Source of the DNA: Rhodospirillales bacterium RIFCSPLOWO2_12_FULL_67_15
GTDB taxonomy: Bacteria > Pseudomonadota > Alphaproteobacteria > Rhodospirillales > 2-12-FULL-67-15
Reading direction: 5' to 3'
NCBI GenBank assembly: GCA_001830475.1
Contig: MIAC01000039.1
Span: forward strand, 1 to 6,067
DNA: 6,067 bases
Numbering within the stretch: the first letter of the stretch is position 1; the number at the start of each line of letters is the position of its first letter. Below the pieces are notes generated by a model, which saw nothing but the letters and a program-made list of their open reading frames with translations, was not told the origin of the DNA and did no database searches. Position numbers and translations under genes: made by a program. This document shows, piece after piece, positions 1-5,785 of the stretch.

Positions 1-231
1 GGCAAATGCGGCCTGCTGCGCGAGATGGCCGATCATCTGTTTGTCCATATGCGCTCGATCCGCATGCGCACCATCGGCGAGAGCAACCGTGCCAACCGCT
101 CGATCATCGACCATCTGCACATCATCGAGGTGATCGAGGCGCGCGACGCCGATCTCGCCGAACGGCTGGTGCGCGAACACACGCTCAACCTCGCCGACCA
201 CGTCCGCGACAACGTTCACTATCTCGACTGA
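1..231 (+). CDS. GntR-family transcriptional regulator, C-terminal (FCD) part, 5' truncated
   Basis: The frame is open from the left edge and ends in TGA at 229-231, leaving the last 76 residues of a longer protein; the winged-helix DNA-binding domain lies outside the window. The visible part is all-helical and fits the end of an FCD ligand-binding domain: a helix with D37-H38, then IEARD (45-49), then REH (58-60), the usual pattern of an H-containing helix, an A-x-ARD turn and a second H. In FCD proteins such histidines often bind a metal that holds a carboxylate effector; H38 and H60 are the candidates here. The next gene on the same strand, oxalyl-CoA decarboxylase, starts 60 bases later, so this is probably the local regulator of oxalate genes, perhaps sensing oxalate or a related acid (inference). 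Family call is fairly sure; effector and targets are not shown. Confidence 0.8.
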   Translation, partial: GKCGLLREMADHLFVHMRSIRMRTIGESNRANRSIIDHLHIIEVIEARDADLAERLVREHTLNLADHVRDNVHYLD

Positions 232-242
232 CGGTAAACGCC

Positions 243-265
243 GGCGGCGGGCACAACCCGCCGCC
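243..265. promoter_or_regulatory. Perfect 9-bp GC hairpin between the regulator and oxc
   Basis: GGCGGCGGG (243-251) is followed by the loop CACAA (252-256) and its exact reverse complement CCCGCCGCC (257-265). It lies 11 bases after the regulator stop and ends 15 bases before the oxc Shine-Dalgarno. There is no T-run after it, so it is not a classical intrinsic terminator. It could be an operator, an mRNA-stabilising stem or a partial transcription/translation control point for oxc. The structure is seen directly; the role is inferred. Confidence 0.5.
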
Positions 266-291
266 TGAACCTGAGTTTCGAGGAGGAGACC

Positions 292-2031
292 ATGGCCGGA
301 GTAACGGCGAAGAAACAAGAGACGACGACGGCGGCAGAGACGCGGGACCTGACGGACGGCTTCCACCTCGTCATCGACGCGCTCAAGCTCAACGGTATCA
401 ACACGATCTACGGCGTGCCCGGCATCCCGATCACGGACCTGGGCCGCATGGCGCAGGCCGCGGGCATCCGCGTGCTCTCGTTCCGCCACGAACAGAACGC
501 CGGCTACGCGGCCGCCATCGCCGGCTTCCTGACCAAGAAGCCCGGCATCTGCCTCACCGTGTCGGCCCCGGGCTTCCTGAACGGGCTCACGGCGCTCGCC
601 CACGCCACGACAAACTGTTTCCCGACGATCCTGATCTCCGGCTCGTCGGAGCGCGAGATCGTCGACCTGCAGCAGGGCGACTATGAGGAAATGGATCAGC
701 TCGCCATCGCCAAGCCGCTGTGCAAGGCGGCGTTCCGCGTGCTGCACGCCGCGGACATTGGCATCGGCCTCGCGCGTGCCATCCGCGCCGCCGTCTCGGG
801 CCGTCCGGGCGGCGTCTATCTCGATCTGCCGGCCAAGCTGTTCGGGCAGGTCATGAATGCGGAGGCCGGCCGGAAGTCGCTCGTCAAGGTTATCGACGCC
901 GTTCCCGCCCAGATCCCCGCCCCGGCCGCGGTCGAACGCGCGCTGGACGTGCTGAAGGGGGCCAAGCGCCCGCTGATCATTCTCGGCAAGGGCGCGGCCT
1001 ACGCGCAGGCCGACGACGCGATCCGCAACTTCGTCGAGAAGAGCGGCATTCCCTTCCTGCCGATGAGCATGGCCAAGGGCCTGCTGCCGGACACGCATCC
1101 GCAGTGCGCGGGCGCGGCCCGCTCATTGGTGCTGAAGGACTCGGACGTCGTCATGCTGATCGGCGCCCGCCTCAACTGGCTGCTCTCGCACGGCAAGGGC
1201 AAGGCCTGGGGCGAGGCGCCGAAGAAATTCGTCCAGATCGACATCGAGCCTCGGGAGATGGACAGCAACGTCGAGATCGCGGCACCCGTGGTCGGCGATA
1301 TCGGTTCCTGCGTGTCGGCTTTGCTCGACGCCATGGGCAGCAAGTGGGACGCCCCGCCGGCCGACTGGACGAACGCCGTCAAGGCGAAGCGGGACGAGAA
1401 CGTCGCCAAGATGGCGCCTCGCCTCATGAACAACAATACGCCGATGGACTACCACGGCGCGCTCGGCGCGTTGCGGACCATCATCAAGGAGCGGCCGGAC
1501 GCCATCCTCGTCAACGAAGGCGCCAACACGCTCGATCTCGCTCGCGGCGTCATCGACATGTACAAGCCGCGCAAGCGCCTCGATGTCGGCACCTGGGGCG
1601 TCATGGGCATCGGCATGGGCTACGCCATCGCCGCCGCCGTCGAGACCGGCAAGCCCGTGCTGGCGGTCGCAGGCGACAGCGCCTTCGGCTTCTCGGGCAT
1701 GGAGGTGGAGACGATCTGCCGCTACAAGCTGCCGGTCTGCGTCGTCGTCTTCAACAACGACGGCATCTATCGCGGCACCGATGTCAACACGGCCGGGTCC
1801 GATCCGGCGACGACCGTATTTGTCAAAGGCGCGCGCTATGACAAAATGATGGAGGCCTTCGGCGGCGTCGGCGTCCATGCGACGACGCCCGACGAACTGA
1901 AGCGCGCCGTCAACGCGGCCATGGACTCCGGCAAGCCGACGCTCATCAACGCGGTGATCGACCCGGCGGCCGGCAGCGAGAGCGGCCGTATCGGCAACCT
2001 CAACCCGCAAAGCGTGCTGAAGAAGAAATAA
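292..2031 (+). CDS. oxc: Oxalyl-CoA decarboxylase (ThDP-dependent)
   Basis: This 579-residue cytosolic enzyme decarboxylates oxalyl-CoA to formyl-CoA and CO2. Length and sequence fit the family (the Oxalobacter formigenes enzyme has 568 residues); the 11 extra residues are an N-terminal Thr/Lys-rich stretch. The pyrimidine-binding domain (about 20-190) carries the catalytic Glu67 in [10 protein letters not shown] (Glu56 in Oxalobacter). [20 protein letters not shown] (116-135) contains Tyr131-Glu132, matching active-site Tyr120-Glu121. The middle domain (about 205-375) is the one that binds activating ADP in the known enzyme. The pyrophosphate domain has the ThDP motif from GDS (461-463) to NND (488-490). 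Tyr493 in GIYRG and Ser564-Gly-Arg566 near the C-terminus match Tyr483, Ser553 and Arg555. All expected catalytic residues are present. The start is set by AGGAGG at 281-286, five bases before the ATG. The substrate-regenerating enzyme frc follows after 71 bases. Confidence 0.97.
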   Translation: MAGVTAKKQETTTAAETRDLTDGFHLVIDALKLNGINTIYGVPGIPITDLGRMAQAAGIRVLSFRHEQNAGYAAAIAGFLTKKPGICLTVSAPGFLNGLTALAHATTNCFPTILISGSSEREIVDLQQGDYEEMDQLAIAKPLCKAAFRVLHAADIGIGLARAIRAAVSGRPGGVYLDLPAKLFGQVMNAEAGRKSLVKVIDAVPAQIPAPAAVERALDVLKGAKRPLIILGKGAAYAQADDAIRNFVEKSGIPFLPMSMAKGLLPDTHPQCAGAARSLVLKDSDVVMLIGARLNWLLSHGKGKAWGEAPKKFVQIDIEPREMDSNVEIAAPVVGDIGSCVSALLDAMGSKWDAPPADWTNAVKAKRDENVAKMAPRLMNNNTPMDYHGALGALRTIIKERPDAILVNEGANTLDLARGVIDMYKPRKRLDVGTWGVMGIGMGYAIAAAVETGKPVLAVAGDSAFGFSGMEVETICRYKLPVCVVVFNNDGIYRGTDVNTAGSDPATTVFVKGARYDKMMEAFGGVGVHATTPDELKRAVNAAMDSGKPTLINAVIDPAAGSESGRIGNLNPQSVLKKK

Positions 2032-2038
2032 CCCTTGC

Positions 2039-2068
2039 CGGACATGGCGCCGTGCGGCGCCGCGTCCG
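2039..2068. promoter_or_regulatory. Interrupted hairpin in the oxc-frc spacer
   Basis: CGGAC (2039-2043) pairs with GTCCG (2064-2068). After one A-C mismatch and a T-G wobble, GGCGCC (2046-2051) pairs with GGCGCC (2056-2061) around a GTGC loop. The stem starts 8 bases after the oxc stop and ends 21 bases before the frc Shine-Dalgarno. No T-run follows, so full termination is unlikely; it may protect the upstream oxc message from 3' decay or set the oxc:frc ratio (inference). Confidence 0.45.
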
Positions 2069-2089
2069 TAATCCGGATCGATCAAGTTT

Positions 2090-2094
2090 GGAGG
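2090..2094 (+). promoter_or_regulatory. Shine-Dalgarno site that fixes the frc start
   Basis: GGAGG sits 8 bases before the ATG at 2103. It decides against the in-frame GTG at 2052, which lies inside the hairpin loop region without a ribosome site. It also argues against a start at the TTG codon 2244-2246, which would remove the basic tail and give a protein of usual family length. The basic tail is therefore probably translated. Confidence 0.75.
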
Positions 2095-2102
2095 ACCTAG
2101 AA

Positions 2103-3485
2103 ATGGCCAAGAAGAAACAAAAGAGTGCGCGGCGCGCCACGGTGAAAGCGGCGGCGAGGAAGCCGGCGCGAAAGATCGTCAAGGCGGCGAAGAAAAAAGC
2201 CGCCCGCACGATCAAGAGCCACGCATTCAAAGGCAAGGGCGGTTTGGCACTTTCCGGAGTCCGCATCCTCGACATGACCCACGTCCAGTCGGGGCCGACG
2301 TGCACGCAGTTGCTCGCTTGGTTCGGAGCCGACGTCATCAAGGTCGAGCGTCCCGGCGGCGGCGACATCACGCGCGGCCAGTTGCGCGACATTCCCAACG
2401 TGGACAGCCTCTACTTCACGATGCTGAACCACAACAAGCGCAGCATCACCCTCAACCCGAAGACCGAGACCGGCCAGAAGATCTTCACCCGGCTGATCGA
2501 GGAATGCGACGTGATGGTCGAGAACTATGCCCCGGGCGCGATCGACCGCATGGGCTTTCCCTGGGAGACGATCCAGAAGATCAATCCGCGCATGATCTAC
2601 GCCTCGGTCAAGGGATTCGGCCCCGGGCCCTACGAAGACTGCAAGGTCTACGAGAACGTCGCCCAGTGCACCGGCGGCTCGGCCTCGACCACCGGCGAGA
2701 TCGGCAGCGTGCCGCTGGTCACCGGCGCGCAAATCGGGGATACGGGCACCGGGATCCACCTCGCGGTCGGCATTATCGCCGCGCTGTTCCAGCGCGAGCG
2801 CACCGGGCGCGGCCAGCGCGTCACCTGCGCCATGCAGGACGGTATCTTGAACCTCTGCCGGGTCAAGTTGCGCGACCAGCAACGGCTCGCCCACGGCCCG
2901 CTCAAGGAATATCCCCAGTATCCGAACATCCCCTTCGGCCATGCGGTGCCGCGCGCCGGCAACGCCTCGGGTGGCGGCCAGCCGGGCTGGATCGTCAAGT
3001 GCAAGAACTGGGAGAACGACCCCGATTCCTACATCTATATCGTCACCCAGGCCGCCGTCTTCCCCGCGATCGCCAAGGCGATCGGCCGCGCCGACTGGCT
3101 CGAAGACCCGGAGTGGAACACGCCCGAGGCCAGGCTGCCCAAGCTCGACCAGATGTTCGAGGAAATCGAGAAGTGGACCATGACCAAGACCAAGTTCGAA
3201 GCCATGGACATCCTCAATCCCCTCGACGTGCCGTGCGGGCCGATTCTCTCCATGAAGGAACTGGCCGAGGAGCCCTCCTTGCGCAAGACCGGCACCGTCG
3301 TCGAGGTGGACCACCCGACCCGCGGCAAGTATCTGACCGTCGGCAATCCGATCAAGCTTTCCGGTTCGCCAACGACCGTGACGCGCTCGCCGCTGCTCGG
3401 CGAGCACACCGACGAGATTCTCCGCAAGATCGTCGGGCTGTCGAAGAAGGAAATCGAGGAAGGACGCAAGTCCGGCGTCTTCTGA
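2103..3485 (+). CDS. frc: Formyl-CoA:oxalate CoA-transferase with Lys/Ala-rich N-terminal tail
   Basis: This 460-residue class III (CaiB/BaiF) CoA-transferase moves CoA from formyl-CoA to oxalate, making formate and the oxalyl-CoA used by Oxc. Residues 1-45 are an extension of 14 Lys, 5 Arg and 12 Ala with no acidic residue. The enzyme proper starts at about [16 protein letters not shown] (50-65). Gln62 matches Gln17 and Asp213 in AQIGDTGTG matches the catalytic Asp169 of Oxalobacter Frc. [12 protein letters not shown] (181-192) and KLRDQQRL (255-262) are typical Frc stretches. The glycine loop is SGGGQPG (289-295) rather than GGGGQPG, and the segment before it is about 12 residues shorter than in Oxalobacter. 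Gln93 in TRGQL stands where Oxalobacter has Trp48 and E. coli YfdW has Gln. C-terminal landmarks are [12 protein letters not shown] (377-388) and [10 protein letters not shown] (431-440). A related specificity such as acetyl-CoA:oxalate transfer is less likely given the motifs and the neighbouring oxc. The next gene follows after 23 bases. Confidence 0.94.
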   Translation: MAKKKQKSARRATVKAAARKPARKIVKAAKKKAARTIKSHAFKGKGGLALSGVRILDMTHVQSGPTCTQLLAWFGADVIKVERPGGGDITRGQLRDIPNVDSLYFTMLNHNKRSITLNPKTETGQKIFTRLIEECDVMVENYAPGAIDRMGFPWETIQKINPRMIYASVKGFGPGPYEDCKVYENVAQCTGGSASTTGEIGSVPLVTGAQIGDTGTGIHLAVGIIAALFQRERTGRGQRVTCAMQDGILNLCRVKLRDQQRLAHGPLKEYPQYPNIPFGHAVPRAGNASGGGQPGWIVKCKNWENDPDSYIYIVTQAAVFPAIAKAIGRADWLEDPEWNTPEARLPKLDQMFEEIEKWTMTKTKFEAMDILNPLDVPCGPILSMKELAEEPSLRKTGTVVEVDHPTRGKYLTVGNPIKLSGSPTTVTRSPLLGEHTDEILRKIVGLSKKEIEEGRKSGVF

Positions 3486-3508
3486 CGCGCACTAGGAAGG
3501 AATCGATC

Positions 3509-4423
3509 ATGCGCATTCTGTTCAACGGCCAACAGGCCTTCGGCAAGGCGGCTCTCGAGGCGCTGGTCAATCGCGGCGAGGAGATCGTCGGCGTCTACTG
3601 CGCTCCCGACAAGCCGGGCAAGAAGATGGATGTGCTGAAGGAGTTCGCGCTGGCCAAGAACCTGCCCGTGTTCCAGCCCGCGTCTTTCAAGGACCCGGCG
3701 GTGTGGGAGCAGATGAAGAGTCTGAATGCCGAATTGGGCGTCATGGCCTATGTGCTGATGTTCGTGCCGGAGGAGGCGCTCGCCATTCCCACCCACGGCA
3801 CCATCCAGTACCATCCGTCGCTGCTGCCCTGGCACAAGGGGCCGAGCTCGATCAACTGGCCGATCATCATGGGGAAAAAGGAGACCGGGCTATCCATCTT
3901 CTGGCCCGACCAGGGCCTCGATACCGGCCCGGTCCTGCTGCAGAAGAAGACCAAGATTTCCGACAAGGACACGCTCGGCAGCATCTACTTCGACCGGCTT
4001 TTCCCGATGGGCGTCCAGGCGATGCTCGAGGCGGTCGACCTGGTCAAGGCCAAGAAGGCCCCGCGCATCCCGCAAGACCCCAAGGCCGGCTCCTACGAAG
4101 GCTGGTGCCGCAAGGAAAACGCCAAGATCAATTGGAAAAAGCCCGCGGCCGACGTCTACAACCTGATCCGCGGCACCAACCCGCAGCCGGGCGCGTGGAC
4201 GACGTTCAAGGGAAAAACGCTCGACGTCTACGACTGCGTCAAGGTGGCGAAACGCGGAGGCAAGCCCGGCCAGATCGTCGCCGTCGCCAAGGACAGCTTC
4301 ACGGTCGCAGCCTCGGGCGGGCAGATCAAGGTGCTGCGCGTGCGCCCCGAGGGCGGACAGAAAATCTCCGCCGGCCAGTTCGCCGCCGAGGCCGGATTCG
4401 TCAAGGGCGCCAAGCTCGGCTGA
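3509..4423 (+). CDS. Formyltransferase / 10-formyl-THF hydrolase-like protein (Formyl_trans_N + C)
   Basis: This 304-residue cytosolic protein has a Rossmann-type formyltransferase domain starting at MRILFNGQQAFG (1-12) and a C-terminal Formyl_trans_C-type domain (about 205-300). The active-site motif QYHPSLLPWHKG (100-111) supplies His102, and GLDTG (136-140) supplies Asp138, matching the catalytic His and Asp of the superfamily. The residue two before the His, Asn in methionyl-tRNA formyltransferase and Ile in ALDH1L1, is Gln100. INWPIIMGKKETGLSIFW (115-132), SYEG (195-198) and ENAKINW (203-209) resemble the N-terminal 10-formyl-THF hydrolase domain of ALDH1L1 more than Fmt, ArnA or PurN; the aldehyde dehydrogenase part is absent. 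It has a good ribosome site (AGGAAGG, 3494-3500, 8 bases before the ATG) and follows frc closely, so it probably works in oxalate or C1 metabolism: releasing formate from formyl-THF, or passing a formyl group between carriers. The reaction is not settled. Database names such as methionyl-tRNA formyltransferase would probably mislead. Confidence 0.85.
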   Translation: MRILFNGQQAFGKAALEALVNRGEEIVGVYCAPDKPGKKMDVLKEFALAKNLPVFQPASFKDPAVWEQMKSLNAELGVMAYVLMFVPEEALAIPTHGTIQYHPSLLPWHKGPSSINWPIIMGKKETGLSIFWPDQGLDTGPVLLQKKTKISDKDTLGSIYFDRLFPMGVQAMLEAVDLVKAKKAPRIPQDPKAGSYEGWCRKENAKINWKKPAADVYNLIRGTNPQPGAWTTFKGKTLDVYDCVKVAKRGGKPGQIVAVAKDSFTVAASGGQIKVLRVRPEGGQKISAGQFAAEAGFVKGAKLG

Positions 4424-4436
4424 GCCGGTTTCGGTT

Positions 4437-4688
4437 TCAGCCGCCGCGGGATGTTTCCACCATCCAGCGGCGCAGCACGCTGAGGGTTTCCTCGGGGTGG
4501 CGCTTGACCAAATCGCGCACTTTTCCCGAAATACGGCTGGTCGAGGGGGCCACCACGGGCCTCTCTGGCCCCGTGTCGTCGGATTCCGCCACGACCGGCA
4601 CGAACGAAGGCGCGGGCGCCGCGGCCGTTCTCGGTGCGGGCGGCGTTTTCGGCGAAATATTCGGGGCGCGGTCGCGGCGCGCGCTCAT
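4437..4688 (-). CDS. Small Pro/Ala-rich protein with a C-terminal helix, function unknown
   Basis: I do not recognise this 83-residue protein with certainty. Residues 1-50 are rich in Pro, Ala, Ser and Arg and probably disordered. Residues 52-77 look like one amphipathic helix pair with DLVKRHPEETLSVLRRWM (59-76). That motif (a V/I-x-x-hP-x-E-x-x-x-V-L-R-x-W pattern) is like the FliG-binding C-terminal end of the flagellar M-ring protein FliF. No signal peptide or membrane segment is visible. Codons are G/C-ending in this frame, and AGGA lies 8 bases before the ATG at 4686-4688, which supports a real gene. It converges on the formyltransferase (13 bases between stops) and diverges from the DHH gene, so it is not part of the oxalate operon. 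Confidence 0.6.
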   Translation of the reverse strand: MSARRDRAPNISPKTPPAPRTAAAPAPSFVPVVAESDDTGPERPVVAPSTSRISGKVRDLVKRHPEETLSVLRRWMVETSRGG

Positions 4689-4854
4689 GGCGGCGATCCT
4701 ACCCTTCCAACGAGGGGCGAAAACAAGACGACATAATCGGAAAAATCCTTGCGGAACCGAGTCTTAGCTGTTCCCGCGGCCTATTGTCCAGCCCATGGGG
4801 GATCGCTATGTTTATCGCGGTTTGACGCGCTCTTCCGGTCCAGGTTTTCCCCTC
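4689..4854. promoter_or_regulatory. Divergent intergenic region with presumed promoters
   Basis: This 166-base segment separates the - strand small gene from the + strand DHH gene and must carry both promoters unless they are leaderless or distant. It has locally lower GC (4720-4750). On the + strand, CATAAT (4732-4737) and TATTGT (4782-4787) resemble -10 boxes, but neither has a good -35 box at 16-18 bases. No operator-like inverted repeat or riboswitch is evident. The region is called from layout; individual boxes are not reliable. Confidence 0.35.
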
Positions 4855-5781
4855 ATGCCCGACAACAAGTACCGCCTGATCACCCGCGCCGATTTCGACG
4901 GCGTCGTGTGCGGCGCGCTCTTCCAGGAACTGGACATGATCGACGACGTGGTGTTCGCCGAGCCGGGCGACATGCAGGCCGGCCGGGTCGCCGTCACCGA
5001 CCGCGACATCACCGCCAACTTGCCCTTTGTCGAAGGCGTGCATCTCTGTTTCGACCATCACGCCAGCGAAACCCAGCGCGTCGCGGATCGTCCCAACCGG
5101 ATCATCGACCCGGCCGCACCGTCGGCCGCGCGCGTCGTTTACAACCACTTCGGCGGCAAGAAGGGGTTTCCCGCCATTTCCGACGATCTGATCAAGGCGG
5201 TGGACCAGGCCGACTCGGCCGACTACTCCGAGGAGGACATCCTCGCCCCCGACAAGTGGGCGCTGCTCAACTTCATCATCGATCCGCGCACCGGGATCGG
5301 CCGGTTCAAGGATTTCAGCACCACCAACGAGCAGTTCATGCTCGCCCTGATGACCTATTGCCGGCATATCCCGATCGACGAGATCATGCGCCTGCCCGAG
5401 GTCGAGGAACGGGTGCACCGCTATCTGGAGCACGAGGAACGGTCCGAGCACCAGATCGTCCGCTGCGCGACCCTGCACGGCGGCTTGGTCGTCCTCGATC
5501 TGCGCCGCGAATCCACGATCTACGCCACCAATCGATTCGCGGTCTATGGGCTTTATCCCCACTGCACCCTTTCGCTCCATGTCCTCAAGGCCGAATCACC
5601 CGGCCGCGTCCGCTTCGCCTTGGGGCATTCGATCCTGAACCGCACCTCGAAGGTGGACGCCGGCGCGGTGCTGCTGGAGTTCGGCGGCGGCGGCCACAAG
5701 GCCGCGGCCGGCTGTCTGGTGCCCGAGGCCGAGGCCGACCAGGTCCTCGACCGCATCGTCGCCCGTATTACCGACAATTGA
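4855..5781 (+). CDS. DHH/DHHA1-family phosphoesterase (often annotated exopolyphosphatase)
   Basis: This 308-residue cytosolic protein has the two-domain DHH layout. Asp13 and Asp15 in RADFDGVVCG form motif I, FDHHAS (66-71) is the DHH motif, and Asp117/Asp120 in AVDQADSAD fit a later metal-binding motif. The C-terminal DHHA1 domain has FGGGGHKAAAG (276-286). DHH proteins use Mn2+/Mg2+ to cut phosphodiesters or phosphoanhydrides, such as nanoRNA, cyclic dinucleotides or polyphosphate. The motif I His of NrnA/NrnB-type enzymes (H-x-D-x-D) is Arg11 here. I chose the ATG at 4855 over the in-frame ATG at 4795: the conserved domain begins right after it (YRLITRADFDG), and the 20 extra codons have only about half G/C third positions, unlike the rest. 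The ribosome site is weak in both cases (AGG at 4842-4844). The substrate is unknown, and the exopolyphosphatase name is not supported by the sequence alone. Confidence 0.85.
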   Translation: MPDNKYRLITRADFDGVVCGALFQELDMIDDVVFAEPGDMQAGRVAVTDRDITANLPFVEGVHLCFDHHASETQRVADRPNRIIDPAAPSAARVVYNHFGGKKGFPAISDDLIKAVDQADSADYSEEDILAPDKWALLNFIIDPRTGIGRFKDFSTTNEQFMLALMTYCRHIPIDEIMRLPEVEERVHRYLEHEERSEHQIVRCATLHGGLVVLDLRRESTIYATNRFAVYGLYPHCTLSLHVLKAESPGRVRFALGHSILNRTSKVDAGAVLLEFGGGGHKAAAGCLVPEAEADQVLDRIVARITDN

Positions 5782-5785
5782 TTCG

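Noticed and set aside
243..265. Intrinsic terminator after the regulator
   Set aside because: The stem is strong but no T-run follows, and oxc begins within 30 bases, so it was recorded as a regulatory hairpin instead.
2071..2083. Overlapping palindromes ATCCGGAT and GATCGATC before the frc ribosome site
   Set aside because: Short palindromes of this size are expected by chance in GC-rich DNA, and nothing nearby supports an operator.
1123..2085. Long open frame (320 codons) on the - strand opposite oxc
   Set aside because: Composition-driven antisense frame; oxc on the + strand has all its catalytic residues.
2097..3407. Long open frame (436 codons) on the - strand opposite frc
   Set aside because: It is the usual antisense shadow of a GC-rich gene: Asp/Gly/Ala/Arg/Leu-rich, with no recognisable domain, while frc on the + strand matches its family throughout.
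2300..4423. Apparent 707-codon frame joining an upstream Arg-rich stretch to the formyltransferase
   Set aside because: The part before 3509 overlaps frc in another frame and is Arg/His/Pro-rich noise. The ATG at 3509 has its own ribosome site and begins the conserved domain, so there is no real fusion.
4497..4736. Small + strand frames in the region of the 83-residue - strand gene
   Set aside because: They lack good ribosome sites and show repetitive Arg/Gly-rich translation, whereas the - strand frame has a ribosome site and ordered C-terminal sequence.
4732..4787. CATAAT (4732) and TATTGT (4782) as sigma-70 promoters of the DHH gene
   Set aside because: Neither has a matching -35 box at proper distance; TTGCGG at 4749 is 27 bases from TATTGT. 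They are kept only as part of the intergenic region.
4699..5580. Long open frame (293 codons) on the - strand opposite the DHH gene
   Set aside because: No domain is visible and it would overlap the promoter region and the conserved DHH coding sequence.
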